DNA of 64,000 nt, taken from assembly GCA_036500765.1 (NCBI GenBank), contig DASYBM010000013.1, positions 124,001-188,000 on the forward strand. The letters are read 5' to 3'. The notes beneath the pieces were generated by a model. That model searched no databases. It was given only the letters and a program-made list of their open reading frames with translations, and was not told where the DNA came from. A program made the translations under genes and the position numbers. Shown piece after piece: positions 16,850 to 23,928 of the stretch (positions are counted from its first letter, which is position 1; each line of letters opens with the position of its first letter). The stretch is from Candidatus Sulfotelmatobacter sp. GTDB taxonomy: Bacteria; Acidobacteriota; Terriglobia; Terriglobales; Acidobacteriaceae.

Positions 16850-18211
16850 ATGCGGCGCGCTTGTGGGAAGCTAGTGGTGGTGGTTTTGGCCTGTGCCTCC
16901 TTTGCCTGCGCCTCGGCCACGCTCCTTCTCGAGGAGCCATACGGCCACATGGGATTCTTCACCGCGACTGGTCATGCTGCCGTATATCTCTCTGGGGTTT
17001 GCGCTGAAACGCCGGTGGTGCTGCGCCACTGTGCGCCGGGAGAGACCGGAGTCGTGCTCAGCCGGTACGACGGCGTCGGAGGGTACGACTGGGTTGCCAT
17101 CCCTCTAGTCCCCTACTTATATGCCGTTGAGCGGCCGGAAGACGTGCCACTGTTTGCCGACGCGAAGATGACATTGTTCCTGCGCGATCGCTATCGCCGC
17201 AAATATCTGGAAGACATCGCTCCCGACGCGAAAGATGGCAAGACTCCAGGCGGCAACTGGTACCAACTTGTCGGCTCCTCCTATGACCGCACCATTTATG
17301 GCTTCGAGATCCAAACTACTTCGAAGCAAGACGATGCGCTGATTCGCCATTACAATTCGAACCCCAATGAGTCTCATTTTCATCTCGTCTGGAATAATTG
17401 CGCCGACTTTGCCAAACATGTCCTGAATTTTTATTACCCCAAGTCTCTGCATCGCAGCCTGGTTGCCGATCTCGGCATGACTACTCCCAAGCAAATGGCT
17501 AAAATGCTGATTCGGTTTAGCGACCGGCATCCCCAGCTGCAATCTTCCCGGCTCATCATTTCGCAGGTGCCCGGCAGCATGCCGCGCAGTTCCTCGGTGC
17601 ATGGGATCGTCGAGTCTTTCTTTACCTCTAAGAAATACATCGTGCCCAGCGTCGTGGCCAGCCCCATCTTTGCGGGTTGCGTGGCTGCCGTTTACGTTGG
17701 CACGGGCGCTCGACGTTTCGAGCCGGCTCGCAACGCTATGGTATTCGTTGTAGGGGACGAGCCGCAGCCACCCCTGGACCGCGAAGATCGCCGCGCCTAT
17801 CAGCTTCAACTAAAGCATTTTCTCGCGGGCGCTTATCCCGAGAGGAGAAACAAGGCTGACAAGATATGGGAGAGGTTGCAATCGAAGGCCCAGACCGGCG
17901 TCGACGAACAGGGCAGCCCCATGCTTCAATTGCATGTTGGAGACAGCTTCGTGCAAATCGGCGCGGCTGCCAATAATGTCTTGAGCGGGCACGCTCCTCC
18001 AGAGCTTGAGCGCCAGCTTCTCATGGCTCGCCTCCAGTCGGAATTGCGGGGCCGATCCACGAGAGGGCTAACCGAAACCGATGTCGCGCGCGATTGGGAT
18101 CTGCTTCAAAAGGCGATGGGCGAGTCCGAGCCGCCTTCCAGACAAGGGCGTCCGGAGTTACAACGCCCGGCGCTTCAACACGCGGGGAATGTTAGCGGCA
18201 ACCAGCCTTAA
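16850..18211 (+). CDS. Secreted protein with permuted NlpC/P60-like (DUF4105/LRAT-like) His-Cys pair
   Basis: An earlier GTG (16820) and ATG (16826) exist, but the ATG at 16850 gives a clean signal sequence: MRRACGK, a Val-rich core, and cleavage near CASA; 453 residues. Near the N-terminus HMGFFTATGHAAVYL contains a conserved-looking His, and ~135 residues later comes VWNNCADFAKHVLNFYYP with a Cys. His first, Cys second, is the order of permuted papain-fold proteins such as LRAT/YiiX and DUF4105. If so it may be a cell-wall or lipid amidase/acyltransferase. The C-terminal half (~290-453) is helical with no recognised domain. Not identified with certainty. Confidence 0.6.
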   Translation: MRRACGKLVVVVLACASFACASATLLLEEPYGHMGFFTATGHAAVYLSGVCAETPVVLRHCAPGETGVVLSRYDGVGGYDWVAIPLVPYLYAVERPEDVPLFADAKMTLFLRDRYRRKYLEDIAPDAKDGKTPGGNWYQLVGSSYDRTIYGFEIQTTSKQDDALIRHYNSNPNESHFHLVWNNCADFAKHVLNFYYPKSLHRSLVADLGMTTPKQMAKMLIRFSDRHPQLQSSRLIISQVPGSMPRSSSVHGIVESFFTSKKYIVPSVVASPIFAGCVAAVYVGTGARRFEPARNAMVFVVGDEPQPPLDREDRRAYQLQLKHFLAGAYPERRNKADKIWERLQSKAQTGVDEQGSPMLQLHVGDSFVQIGAAANNVLSGHAPPELERQLLMARLQSELRGRSTRGLTETDVARDWDLLQKAMGESEPPSRQGRPELQRPALQHAGNVSGNQP

Positions 18212-18233
18212 CCTGCGGTTGAGCCACCAAGGA

Positions 18234-18273
18234 AAAAAATAAGAAGGCCGGCCTCACCCGGTACAGCCCTTCT
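18234..18273 (-). terminator. Probable terminator for the STN gene
   Basis: Read on the minus strand, AGAAGG and CCTTCT bracket a GC-rich loop and are followed by TATTTTTTT. It lies about 75 bases beyond the STN gene stop. Confidence 0.5.
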
Positions 18274-18347
18274 TTGATCTCGTAGATGGTTTGAAGCAAG
18301 ATCGTTTTGAGTCTGGATCCTTTTGATTCAAGGTCGCCCATTCCAAA

Positions 18348-19181
18348 TCATTGCTCTTGCTGATCCGGCTGAGGTCGTGGCGGCATACCGGCGCCCGGGA
18401 TGGGCGGTTGGCCAGGCGGTTGGTTCTGTTGCAGCTGCAACTGCCGCTGTTGCATCTCCTGAAGCATTTCCTGCGGCGTCTTCACTCCGGGCTGATCGGT
18501 GGCAGGAGGCTGGGCTTGTTCTGCCTCTTGCGCCGCCTGGTCTGCTTCCTGGTCCGCGTTGTTATCTTCCGTGGCTTCGGCCTCATTTGCCTCTGGGCCC
18601 GGCTCCTGTTGCCCCGATACCGGACTAGCCGGCACGACTCCAAGCTGCTGCTGTTCCGCGAGCGATGGGCCCGCCGGGGGCACGACATCCGATCCCGTCT
18701 TGGCCACCAGCACCACGCGGGTCAGCAGCCCCTCATTTTCAGGGGAGCCGAGTAGAACGTAGTTGAAGCGCGATCCATTCAGCAATTCGGCAACGACTTC
18801 CCGCGCCGGTCCTGGTCCCAGATGAGTCACTACTCGCTCGGGCGCCGACGGTATTTCGATGTCCGCCCCAGTCTGTTTGCGAACCGCTCGCAAAATGTCG
18901 GCCAGGGTTGAGTTCGGGGCGACAATGGTTAACTTAGAATCTTGATAGCTCACCTGCGGCGCGACCGGCGCGATCTTATCCAGCGGAACCTGGTTCTGCA
19001 GCGGTCCGGTAGGTCCCGAGGGCAAAGGAGGAGGTGGCGGCGCTGTCTTTTTCGCTTTATGCTGCGTTGTCGCCGCGCTGGCCGGGGCGACGCCCCCAAG
19101 GCACACTACGGCGACGCACAGGACTAAGCCGCAGGCAATCATGCCTTTAGCAGCCATCTTGAGTTTCGATCCCGTGCTCAT
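18348..19181 (-). CDS. Secreted STN-domain protein with proline/glutamine-rich tail
   Basis: The open frame extends further upstream, but the ATG at 19181 has GGGAGGA seven bases before it, which fixes the start (277 residues). A signal peptide (~12-37, ending ASAA) is followed by a basic/proline-rich linker. Residues ~70-150 look like a secretin/TonB short N-terminal (STN) domain: LTIVAPNSTLADILRAVRKQ, TGADIEIPS, FNYVLLGSPEN. The rest is low complexity, rich in E/A/Q/P. STN domains normally sit at the N-terminus of secretins or receptors; here no barrel follows, so this is a stand-alone periplasmic STN protein. Possible role in assembly; unproven. Confidence 0.7.
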   Translation of the reverse strand: MSTGSKLKMAAKGMIACGLVLCVAVVCLGGVAPASAATTQHKAKKTAPPPPPLPSGPTGPLQNQVPLDKIAPVAPQVSYQDSKLTIVAPNSTLADILRAVRKQTGADIEIPSAPERVVTHLGPGPAREVVAELLNGSRFNYVLLGSPENEGLLTRVVLVAKTGSDVVPPAGPSLAEQQQLGVVPASPVSGQQEPGPEANEAEATEDNNADQEADQAAQEAEQAQPPATDQPGVKTPQEMLQEMQQRQLQLQQNQPPGQPPIPGAGMPPRPQPDQQEQ

Positions 19182-19201
19182 ACAAATCCTCCCATAAACC
19201 A

Positions 19202-19226
19202 ATATTAGTAACTGTATATTAGTAAC
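19202..19226. promoter_or_regulatory. Direct repeat upstream of the STN gene
   Basis: ATATTAGTAAC occurs twice (19202-19212 and 19216-19226), separated by TGT, 20-45 bases upstream of the STN start. Read on the minus strand it gives TAATAT, a possible -10 element, so a regulator could bind over the promoter. Confidence 0.4.
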
Positions 19227-19457
19227 GAAACGCCGCCGCACCTTCGGAATCTTAGCACCTGCCCCGAACGAGCCCGGCAGACCCAGCAGCATGCGCTAAG
19301 TAAGAACGTCTTAAGATTACTCCCTTGCATGATTTAGATGCTATGGCACCAAGCGGCGAACAGGTCCAACTCGATTGCAGTCAACCATTTCCGCACACAG
19401 AAAATCTTATAGAGAGTGCAGGAAAGTAAGCGTAAACTGGGCTGGCCTGCCAACCTC

Positions 19458-20483
19458 ATGAAAGTAAAGGCGGATTTGACAATGGCATCCCTCGGCCTTG
19501 CTACGCTTCGCTGGATTCTGTTACTCGTTCTGGCATTCTCGCCTTTGAGCCTTCTTGCCCAGAGCTGCCAAACGTCGGGTGAAATGGACGAAGCTACTCG
19601 CGGAGCGATCACCGCGGCCGGCCAGCGCTATTTTGCCATGATTGCCAAGGGCGACTCGGCATCCCTGAAGCAACACGCCATCCCTAGCCTAGCCGCCGAT
19701 TTTTCCGGAATCGAGACCACAATCAAAGATCATCAGCAGGATCTTGTCGGGGCGCAGGGCACGGTGAAGTCTATATTTCTGCTCGATGGCTCAACGCCGG
19801 TGCCTCACGCAGAGTTCTTTTGCGGAGTCTTTGGCAAGAACGGCCAGACCCCAGACAGCGCCGCATTCTATCTTGACAATCTGCCTGCCGGCAAATACGG
19901 CGCGGTTCTTCTGGATGCGGCGTCTGCGAAAGGCAAAATCATGGTTTCTCTGATTCTTCAACAGGAAGGCACGGACTGGAAGTTAGGCGGGCTTTACATT
20001 AAGGCCGCTGCCGTGGCGGGGCACGATAGCGACTGGTTTCAGGCGCGAGCACGCGAATACAAAGCCAAGGGTCAGGCCCATAACGCTTATTTTTATTATG
20101 AGGAGGCGCGCAGCCTGATTTCTCCTTTGAACTTCATGAGCACCATGGCCACCGATAAACTTTTTGACGAATCGCAGAGTGGCCAGCCCGCCGATGTGCC
20201 TGCCGCCGGCAAGACCGTCGATCTGGCGACTGGAGCCGCCACCTATAAGCTCACCGCCGAGTTCCCCGAGATGGTGGGCAACGATCTGGATTTGATCGTG
20301 AAATACCAGGCTGCGGACATTTCCAATACGACTCTGACCTACCAGAACAACGTAGCTGTCATCAAAGCCGTGGTCGCGAAGTATCCAGAATTGCGCGGGG
20401 CTTTTGCGGCCGTGGTCGCCCGTGCCGTCGATCCCGCGGGCCACGAATATGGCACACTGCTGGCCATGAAAGATGTGAAGTGA
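19458..20483 (+). CDS. Secreted protein of unknown function
   Basis: The frame could start at GTG 19416, ATG 19458 or ATG 19482; the last two leave a normal signal sequence (LRWILLLVLAFSPLSLLAQS). Mature part starts with a Cys (SCQTSGEMDEATRGAI) and continues with a helical stretch resembling an NTF2/SnoaL-like fold (ITAAGQRYFAMIAKGDSASL) and beta-rich segments (GKIMVSLILQQEGTDWKLGG). A second half (~190-340) includes YFYYEEARSLISPLNFMST and a C-terminal strand region. I cannot assign it to a named family. No obvious operon partner; the next gene is on the opposite strand. Confidence 0.65.
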   Translation: MKVKADLTMASLGLATLRWILLLVLAFSPLSLLAQSCQTSGEMDEATRGAITAAGQRYFAMIAKGDSASLKQHAIPSLAADFSGIETTIKDHQQDLVGAQGTVKSIFLLDGSTPVPHAEFFCGVFGKNGQTPDSAAFYLDNLPAGKYGAVLLDAASAKGKIMVSLILQQEGTDWKLGGLYIKAAAVAGHDSDWFQARAREYKAKGQAHNAYFYYEEARSLISPLNFMSTMATDKLFDESQSGQPADVPAAGKTVDLATGAATYKLTAEFPEMVGNDLDLIVKYQAADISNTTLTYQNNVAVIKAVVAKYPELRGAFAAVVARAVDPAGHEYGTLLAMKDVK

Positions 20484-20493
20484 GAAGCAGTTT

Positions 20494-21714
20494 TCAGCTG
20501 TCAGCTCTCAGTTCTTCTATTAAGCATTCTTTAGGACTCTTATCATCTCTTAAACCGAGAAACACCGGGGCTCGAAGCTTTGGTCCGCTTCCTGCGCTCG
20601 TACCCTCAGTCCACTCGGCGAACTCAATCTCCGCCACCAATTCCGGCTTCACCCAAAATACCTTTCGCAAAGCCTCAACTTCTCCAAAGAATGGATTCTT
20701 CTTGGTCTCCAACTTTTTCAGTACCGCCGAGATCTCCGCCAACGATTTCTGATTGAAACCGCTGCCTGCTTGTCCTACATGAATCAGGCGCCCTTGCTTG
20801 TCATAGAGGCCGAGGACGATAGAACCGAAATGTGCGCGACTGCCTTCCGGTTCAGTGTATCCGCCGATTACACACTCGATCCTGTGCCGGATTTTTATCT
20901 TGAGCCAGTCTCGGCTGCGGCGTTCTTCATACGGACACTCCCGCTTCTTGGCCACAATGCCTTCCAGCCCGTTGTGCTGCGCCAGCTTAAACAGGGCCCT
21001 GCCAGATTGCGCGTGGTGGTCGGAATAGCGAACGCTGTCGCCCGTCGTCAGCAGCGACTCCAATTTGTTCTTACGCTTCTCCAACGGCACGCGCCGCCAG
21101 TCGTAGCCGTCGAGATACAGCAGATCGAAGGCGTAATAAAGAACCGTCACATCGGCGTTTCCCCCCATGCGACGGCCGCCAGGACGAAAACCGGTCCGCT
21201 GCTGGATCAGACTGAACGAGGCCCTGCCGTTCTCATCGAGGGCGACCACTTCGCCGTCCAGAATGGCCGTCTTCGCCTTGACGAGATGCGCCATGTCCTT
21301 TAACTCCGGATAGCGCGGCGTCAGATCATTCTGGTTCCGTGACACCAGCCGGACTTTGCCATCCGTGATAAACGCAATGGCGCGATATCCGTCCCATTTG
21401 ATCTCAAACACCCACTCGGGTCCATCGAACGGCTCGCCGATTGATTCCGCCAGCATCGGATGGATCTTCGCGGGCATAGGCCGCTTCACGGGTTCGGATG
21501 GACTCAACGCAGAGGGCGCGGAGGACGTAGAGGATTTTGCAGAATTTGCCTTGGGTTGCGAAGTCGCCAATCCCGGGAATTTCTTAATTGCTGGTTTGTT
21601 GCCGTTATTCGACTGCTCTGCGCCCTCTGCGTTGTTCAGTTTTTCTTGTTTTTTTTTTGCCCGCTCCCAGCGGCTTTTTTCTGATCGAGTTTTGCTACTG
21701 CATCCGCCAGCCAA
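20494..21714 (-). CDS. ATP-dependent DNA ligase domain of LigD (separate frame)
   Basis: 406 codons from a TTG that lies inside the phosphoesterase gene; an ATG at 21477 would give the bare ligase. The nucleotidyltransferase motif I is EIKWDGYRA (adenylated Lys106 with Asp and Arg), followed by VRLVSRNQNDLT, ILDGEVVALD, YAFDLLYLDG, EGIVAKKRE and WLKIKIRH, a complete ligase core. The OB-fold continues to FAEWTEGT. No primase-polymerase (POL) domain follows. LigD seals double-strand breaks in end joining, usually with Ku, not seen here. The residues before ~79 are low-complexity linker, as in fused LigD proteins. See the slippery A10 run at 21649. Confidence 0.88.
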   Translation of the reverse strand: MAGGCSSKTRSEKSRWERAKKKQEKLNNAEGAEQSNNGNKPAIKKFPGLATSQPKANSAKSSTSSAPSALSPSEPVKRPMPAKIHPMLAESIGEPFDGPEWVFEIKWDGYRAIAFITDGKVRLVSRNQNDLTPRYPELKDMAHLVKAKTAILDGEVVALDENGRASFSLIQQRTGFRPGGRRMGGNADVTVLYYAFDLLYLDGYDWRRVPLEKRKNKLESLLTTGDSVRYSDHHAQSGRALFKLAQHNGLEGIVAKKRECPYEERRSRDWLKIKIRHRIECVIGGYTEPEGSRAHFGSIVLGLYDKQGRLIHVGQAGSGFNQKSLAEISAVLKKLETKKNPFFGEVEALRKVFWVKPELVAEIEFAEWTEGTSAGSGPKLRAPVFLGLRDDKSPKECLIEELRADS

Positions 21715-22370
21715 GCTGCCTTCAATTTACCGCGGCCGGCTGGGCGGCTCTTCCACTCCGCCGATCCCGCGTCTCCCGCAACATCCGCCAGAGTCCGCCC
21801 GGTGAGCACCGAATCCTCGATCCCTTCGATGTCGTATCCTTCCACGACGTGATCGTCGTGCTTCTTGATCATGAGCCATTCGTTGCCTTTGCTTCCAGGA
21901 CGCCGGCCCTTCATTTTGATCAACGCGAAATCACCCTTGAGCCGCTTGCCGTTGAGACGAAACTTCAAATCCCCTTTGGCGATCATCGCCGCAGCTTCCG
22001 CTTCGGTGCCTGGAACGTACTTCCCATTCACCGCGACTGGCGAGAGCGGCTGCCAAGTCCCTACATCCCACACGATCACCGTTCCCGCGCCATAGTTATT
22101 CTCGGGAATATTGCCCTCAAAATCGAAATACGATACGGGATGATCCTCGACCTGCATCGCCAGCCGCTTGTCCGCCGGATCCAGCGACGGGCCTTTGGGC
22201 ACTGCCCACGACTTCAGCACACCTTCCATCTCCAGCCGAAAATCGTAGTGCAGCCGCGTCGCGTCATGCTTCTGCACGACAAAGCGATTCCCCGCCTTGG
22301 TCGCCACCTTCGCAGGAGGCTCGGGCGTCTCCTCGAACCGCCGTTTCCGCTTATATTCTTCGAGTGCCAT
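21636..22370 (-). CDS. LigD-type 3'-phosphoesterase domain
   Basis: 244 residues. Strong match to the LigD PE domain: NRFVVQKHDATRLHYDFRLE with the two His and Asp metal ligands, LKSWAVPKGPSLDP, VEDHPVSYFDFEGNIP with the third His, and GAGTVIVWD. PE removes 3'-phosphate or ribonucleotide ends before ligation. Ends in a lysine-rich tail QKKAAGSGQKKNKKN and stops 78 bases into the ligase frame. In most bacteria PE and LIG are one polypeptide, so this looks like a split or frameshifted ligD. It is translated toward the ligase and converges with nothing; the NUDIX gene diverges upstream. Confidence 0.88.
   Translation of the reverse strand: MALEEYKRKRRFEETPEPPAKVATKAGNRFVVQKHDATRLHYDFRLEMEGVLKSWAVPKGPSLDPADKRLAMQVEDHPVSYFDFEGNIPENNYGAGTVIVWDVGTWQPLSPVAVNGKYVPGTEAEAAAMIAKGDLKFRLNGKRLKGDFALIKMKGRRPGSKGNEWLMIKKHDDHVVEGYDIEGIEDSVLTGRTLADVAGDAGSAEWKSRPAGRGKLKAAWLADAVAKLDQKKAAGSGQKKNKKN
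21649..21658 (-). promoter_or_regulatory. A10 homopolymer, putative -1 frameshift or slippage site joining PE to LIG
   Basis: Coding-strand run of ten A between GGGC and CAAG. In the PE frame it reads CAA AAA AAA AAC; a -1 shift yields AAA CAA GAA AAA and enters the ligase frame without a stop. This would give a PE-LIG fusion. Confidence 0.55.
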
Positions 22371-22401
22371 AAACGCCTACATTTAACCACAGAACGAGAA
22401 G

Positions 22402-22481
22402 TAACCACGAAGGACACGAGGTTGCACGAAGGAAATCGGGGCGCGTTGACCTTCGTGCAACTTCGCGTCCTTCGTGGTTAT
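22402..22481. repeat. Large inverted repeat between ligD and the NUDIX gene
   Basis: A ~31-base left arm (AACCACGAAGGACACGAGG and TTGCACGAAGG) is matched by its near-perfect reverse complement in CCTTCGTGCAACTTCGCG and TCCTTCGTGGTTAT, with a 17-base loop. The sequence style is that of dispersed palindromic repeats seen in soil bacteria. Confidence 0.75.
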
Positions 22482-22517
22482 TGGTTCTGAGCGGTGCCAC
22501 GATAGAATCCTTTCGCC

Positions 22518-22949
22518 ATGCAACGTGAATTCCCCGAAATTCCCTTGGTCGGCGTCGGCGCCATTATCATCGAGAACTCTCGCGTCCTTCTCGTCAAGCG
22601 CGCTCACCCGCCGTTGCAAGCGCAATGGTCGATCCCCGGCGGCGTTCTCGAAGTCGGCGAATTCGTCCGCGACGCCGCCATCCGCGAGGCCCGCGAAGAA
22701 ACTGGACTCGTCGTCGAACCCGGCGAATTGCTGGGGGTCTATGACCGCATCCTGCGACATACGGACGAGCGCGTCCAATATCACTATGTATTGATTGATT
22801 TTCTCTGCCATAGGGTTGGCGGAGAACTCCAGGCCGCCGATGATGCTACGGAAGTGCGATGGTTCGCGCGCGAAGAGTTGCCGCCGCTGAACCTCGCGGA
22901 GGACACGCAGGACGTAATCCGCAAGGGATTTGAGAAGTTAGGATTCTAA
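22518..22949 (+). CDS. NUDIX hydrolase
   Basis: 143 residues. The NUDIX box is complete: G42-x5-E48-x7-R56-E57-x2-E60-E61-x-G63, the Mg-binding helix that hydrolyses nucleoside diphosphates linked to another moiety. The N-terminal beta-strand part (VGVGAIIIENSRVLLVKRA) and C-terminal DDATEVRWFAREELPPLN resemble ADP-ribose pyrophosphatase/MutT-like members. Substrate cannot be told from sequence alone. It overlaps the convergent DUF2007 gene by 12 bases at its 3' end. Start follows the inverted repeat directly; no strong Shine-Dalgarno seen. Confidence 0.9.
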   Translation: MQREFPEIPLVGVGAIIIENSRVLLVKRAHPPLQAQWSIPGGVLEVGEFVRDAAIREAREETGLVVEPGELLGVYDRILRHTDERVQYHYVLIDFLCHRVGGELQAADDATEVRWFAREELPPLNLAEDTQDVIRKGFEKLGF

Positions 22950-23411
22950 ATCCGCGCTGTCCGCAGGTTCGTCCGTGGCGGCGACGTTCGCGGCACACTC
23001 GTCCAGAATGCGATTGGCGGCGTCGACATTCTCCGGATCGACTCGCAACTTTACCCCACCAATTGCGTTGGCATTGAACCAATCCATCCGGATCATATTG
23101 TCATCAAACAGGAAGCACTCGATGCCCGCCGCGTCGAGAGCGCCCTTTGCCAGTTGGGCTTCGAGAAGGTTCCAGTAACTGCGCACCACAGTCAAGTCGC
23201 GAAATTCGGGCTCGGGCCGACGGGAATCAGGCTCCTCGTCCAGCAGATCCTGGGTAAGACCTCTGGTCGACAGTTCCGTTCGCAGCGCCTGGATCGCGAT
23301 ATCGGTGAGGCCGTCACTCTGCCGTGCAATCGCCTCCAACTCCTCATCGGTCTGGTGAGAATAGGCTTCGACCAGCCGCGCGCGTTCCTGTGCAGGATCA
23401 ATCTGGGTCAT
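22938..23411 (-). CDS. DUF2007 domain protein
   Basis: 157 residues. The N-terminal part (~1-55) is an acidic helical segment (ERARLVEAYSHQTDEELEAI) that looks like a short regulatory/adaptor region; ~75-145 matches DUF2007 (putative signal-transducing domain): VRSYWNLLEAQLAKGALDAA, GIECFLFDD, GGVKLRVDPENVDAANRIL. Cytoplasmic, no signal sequence. Function of the domain is not established. A TATGAT lies 13 bases before the ATG. The structured RNA and its terminator end 73 bases upstream on the same strand, so either could control this gene. Confidence 0.75.
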   Translation of the reverse strand: MTQIDPAQERARLVEAYSHQTDEELEAIARQSDGLTDIAIQALRTELSTRGLTQDLLDEEPDSRRPEPEFRDLTVVRSYWNLLEAQLAKGALDAAGIECFLFDDNMIRMDWFNANAIGGVKLRVDPENVDAANRILDECAANVAATDEPADSADLES

Positions 23412-23483
23412 AGCAGGAAATCATACTCCAGGGTTCTATGAGTGGCTGGCCTTATCCGTGAGAATCCGTGGCCATGGTTTCAC

Positions 23484-23535
23484 GAAAAAAATAGAACGGC
23501 CCGCAGACACTTGATCGCTCAAGGCCTGCGGGCCG
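23484..23535 (-). terminator. Strong Rho-independent terminator of the putative RNA
   Basis: CGGCCCGCAG and CTGCGGGCCG form a perfect 10-bp stem with an inner CTTGA-TCGC-TCAAG hairpin. On the minus strand it is followed by TTCTATTTTTTT. This places the end of a minus-strand transcript at about 23484. Confidence 0.85.
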
Positions 23536-23761
23536 CCCGGTGGACTGTTTGGGATTGACCAAGAGGTGGTCACTCTAACGTGGCCTCTACGGCAACTCCG
23601 GGTTCGCTTGGAGATTTTGTCTCGTCGGCGAGCCTGACCGACCTGCGTCAGGCGGAAATCAATCCTTAAATCACCGGTAGTGTGCGGGCTGTAGCTTCCG
23701 GCAATTTCGTTATACAGGTTGTACGACGAATTTGCCTGAAACCCCGCTTAGAGCAACCGCT

Positions 23762-23824
23762 CTAAGTCTCAGCCACCTCACCTGGTCTTTGATTACCCCA
23801 ACTACTGCCTTCAGAACTTGTCAT
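23762..23824 (-). CDS. 20-codon ORF with strong Shine-Dalgarno in the putative RNA
   Basis: ATG...TAG encodes MTSSEGSSWGNQRPGEVAET. GGAAAGGAGGTGGTC lies directly upstream with good spacing. The TAG stop lies in the base of the 8-bp stem at 23747-23766. It could be a leader peptide or a marker of a dual-function RNA. No biased codon run typical of attenuation peptides is seen. Confidence 0.45.
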   Translation of the reverse strand: MTSSEGSSWGNQRPGEVAET

Positions 23825-23854
23825 CCGACCACCTCCTTTCCGGTGTAATTGCAG

Positions 23855-23882
23855 ATTAGTACGAAGGCGCGCTGTGCGTCAA
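23855..23882 (-). promoter_or_regulatory. Candidate sigma-70 promoter for the putative RNA
   Basis: TTGACG (23877-23882), 16-base spacer, ACTAAT (23855-23860). The start would fall at about 23848, just before the Shine-Dalgarno of the small ORF. Confidence 0.5.
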
Positions 23883-23928
23883 CCGGCGGCAAGGTAGGTA
23901 ACGGGAGAGCCAATACGCTCCAGATGTT

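Larger units (their letters stand above)
23484..23848 (-). ncRNA. Putative structured RNA of ~365 nt (no known family recognised)
   Basis: The stretch 23412-23928 has no protein gene of normal size. On the minus strand it has a candidate promoter, then several strong stems: 8-bp CTTAGAGC/GCTCTAAG around GGTT (23747-23766), a long ~16-bp stem with mismatches (23700-23736), 7-bp GCCTGAC/GTCAGGC (23632-23653), GACCA/TGGTC (23557-23571), and the terminator. A 20-codon ORF with a strong Shine-Dalgarno lies near the 5' end. The ends and size are like tmRNA or RNase P RNA, but neither the tmRNA acceptor/tag nor the RNase P conserved cores are visible. It may be a stand-alone RNA or a leader for the DUF2007 gene. 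Confidence 0.55.

Noticed and set aside
23484-23848. tmRNA or RNase P RNA
   Set aside because: No acceptor-arm/tag sequence of tmRNA and no RNase P conserved core could be found; the size alone is not evidence.
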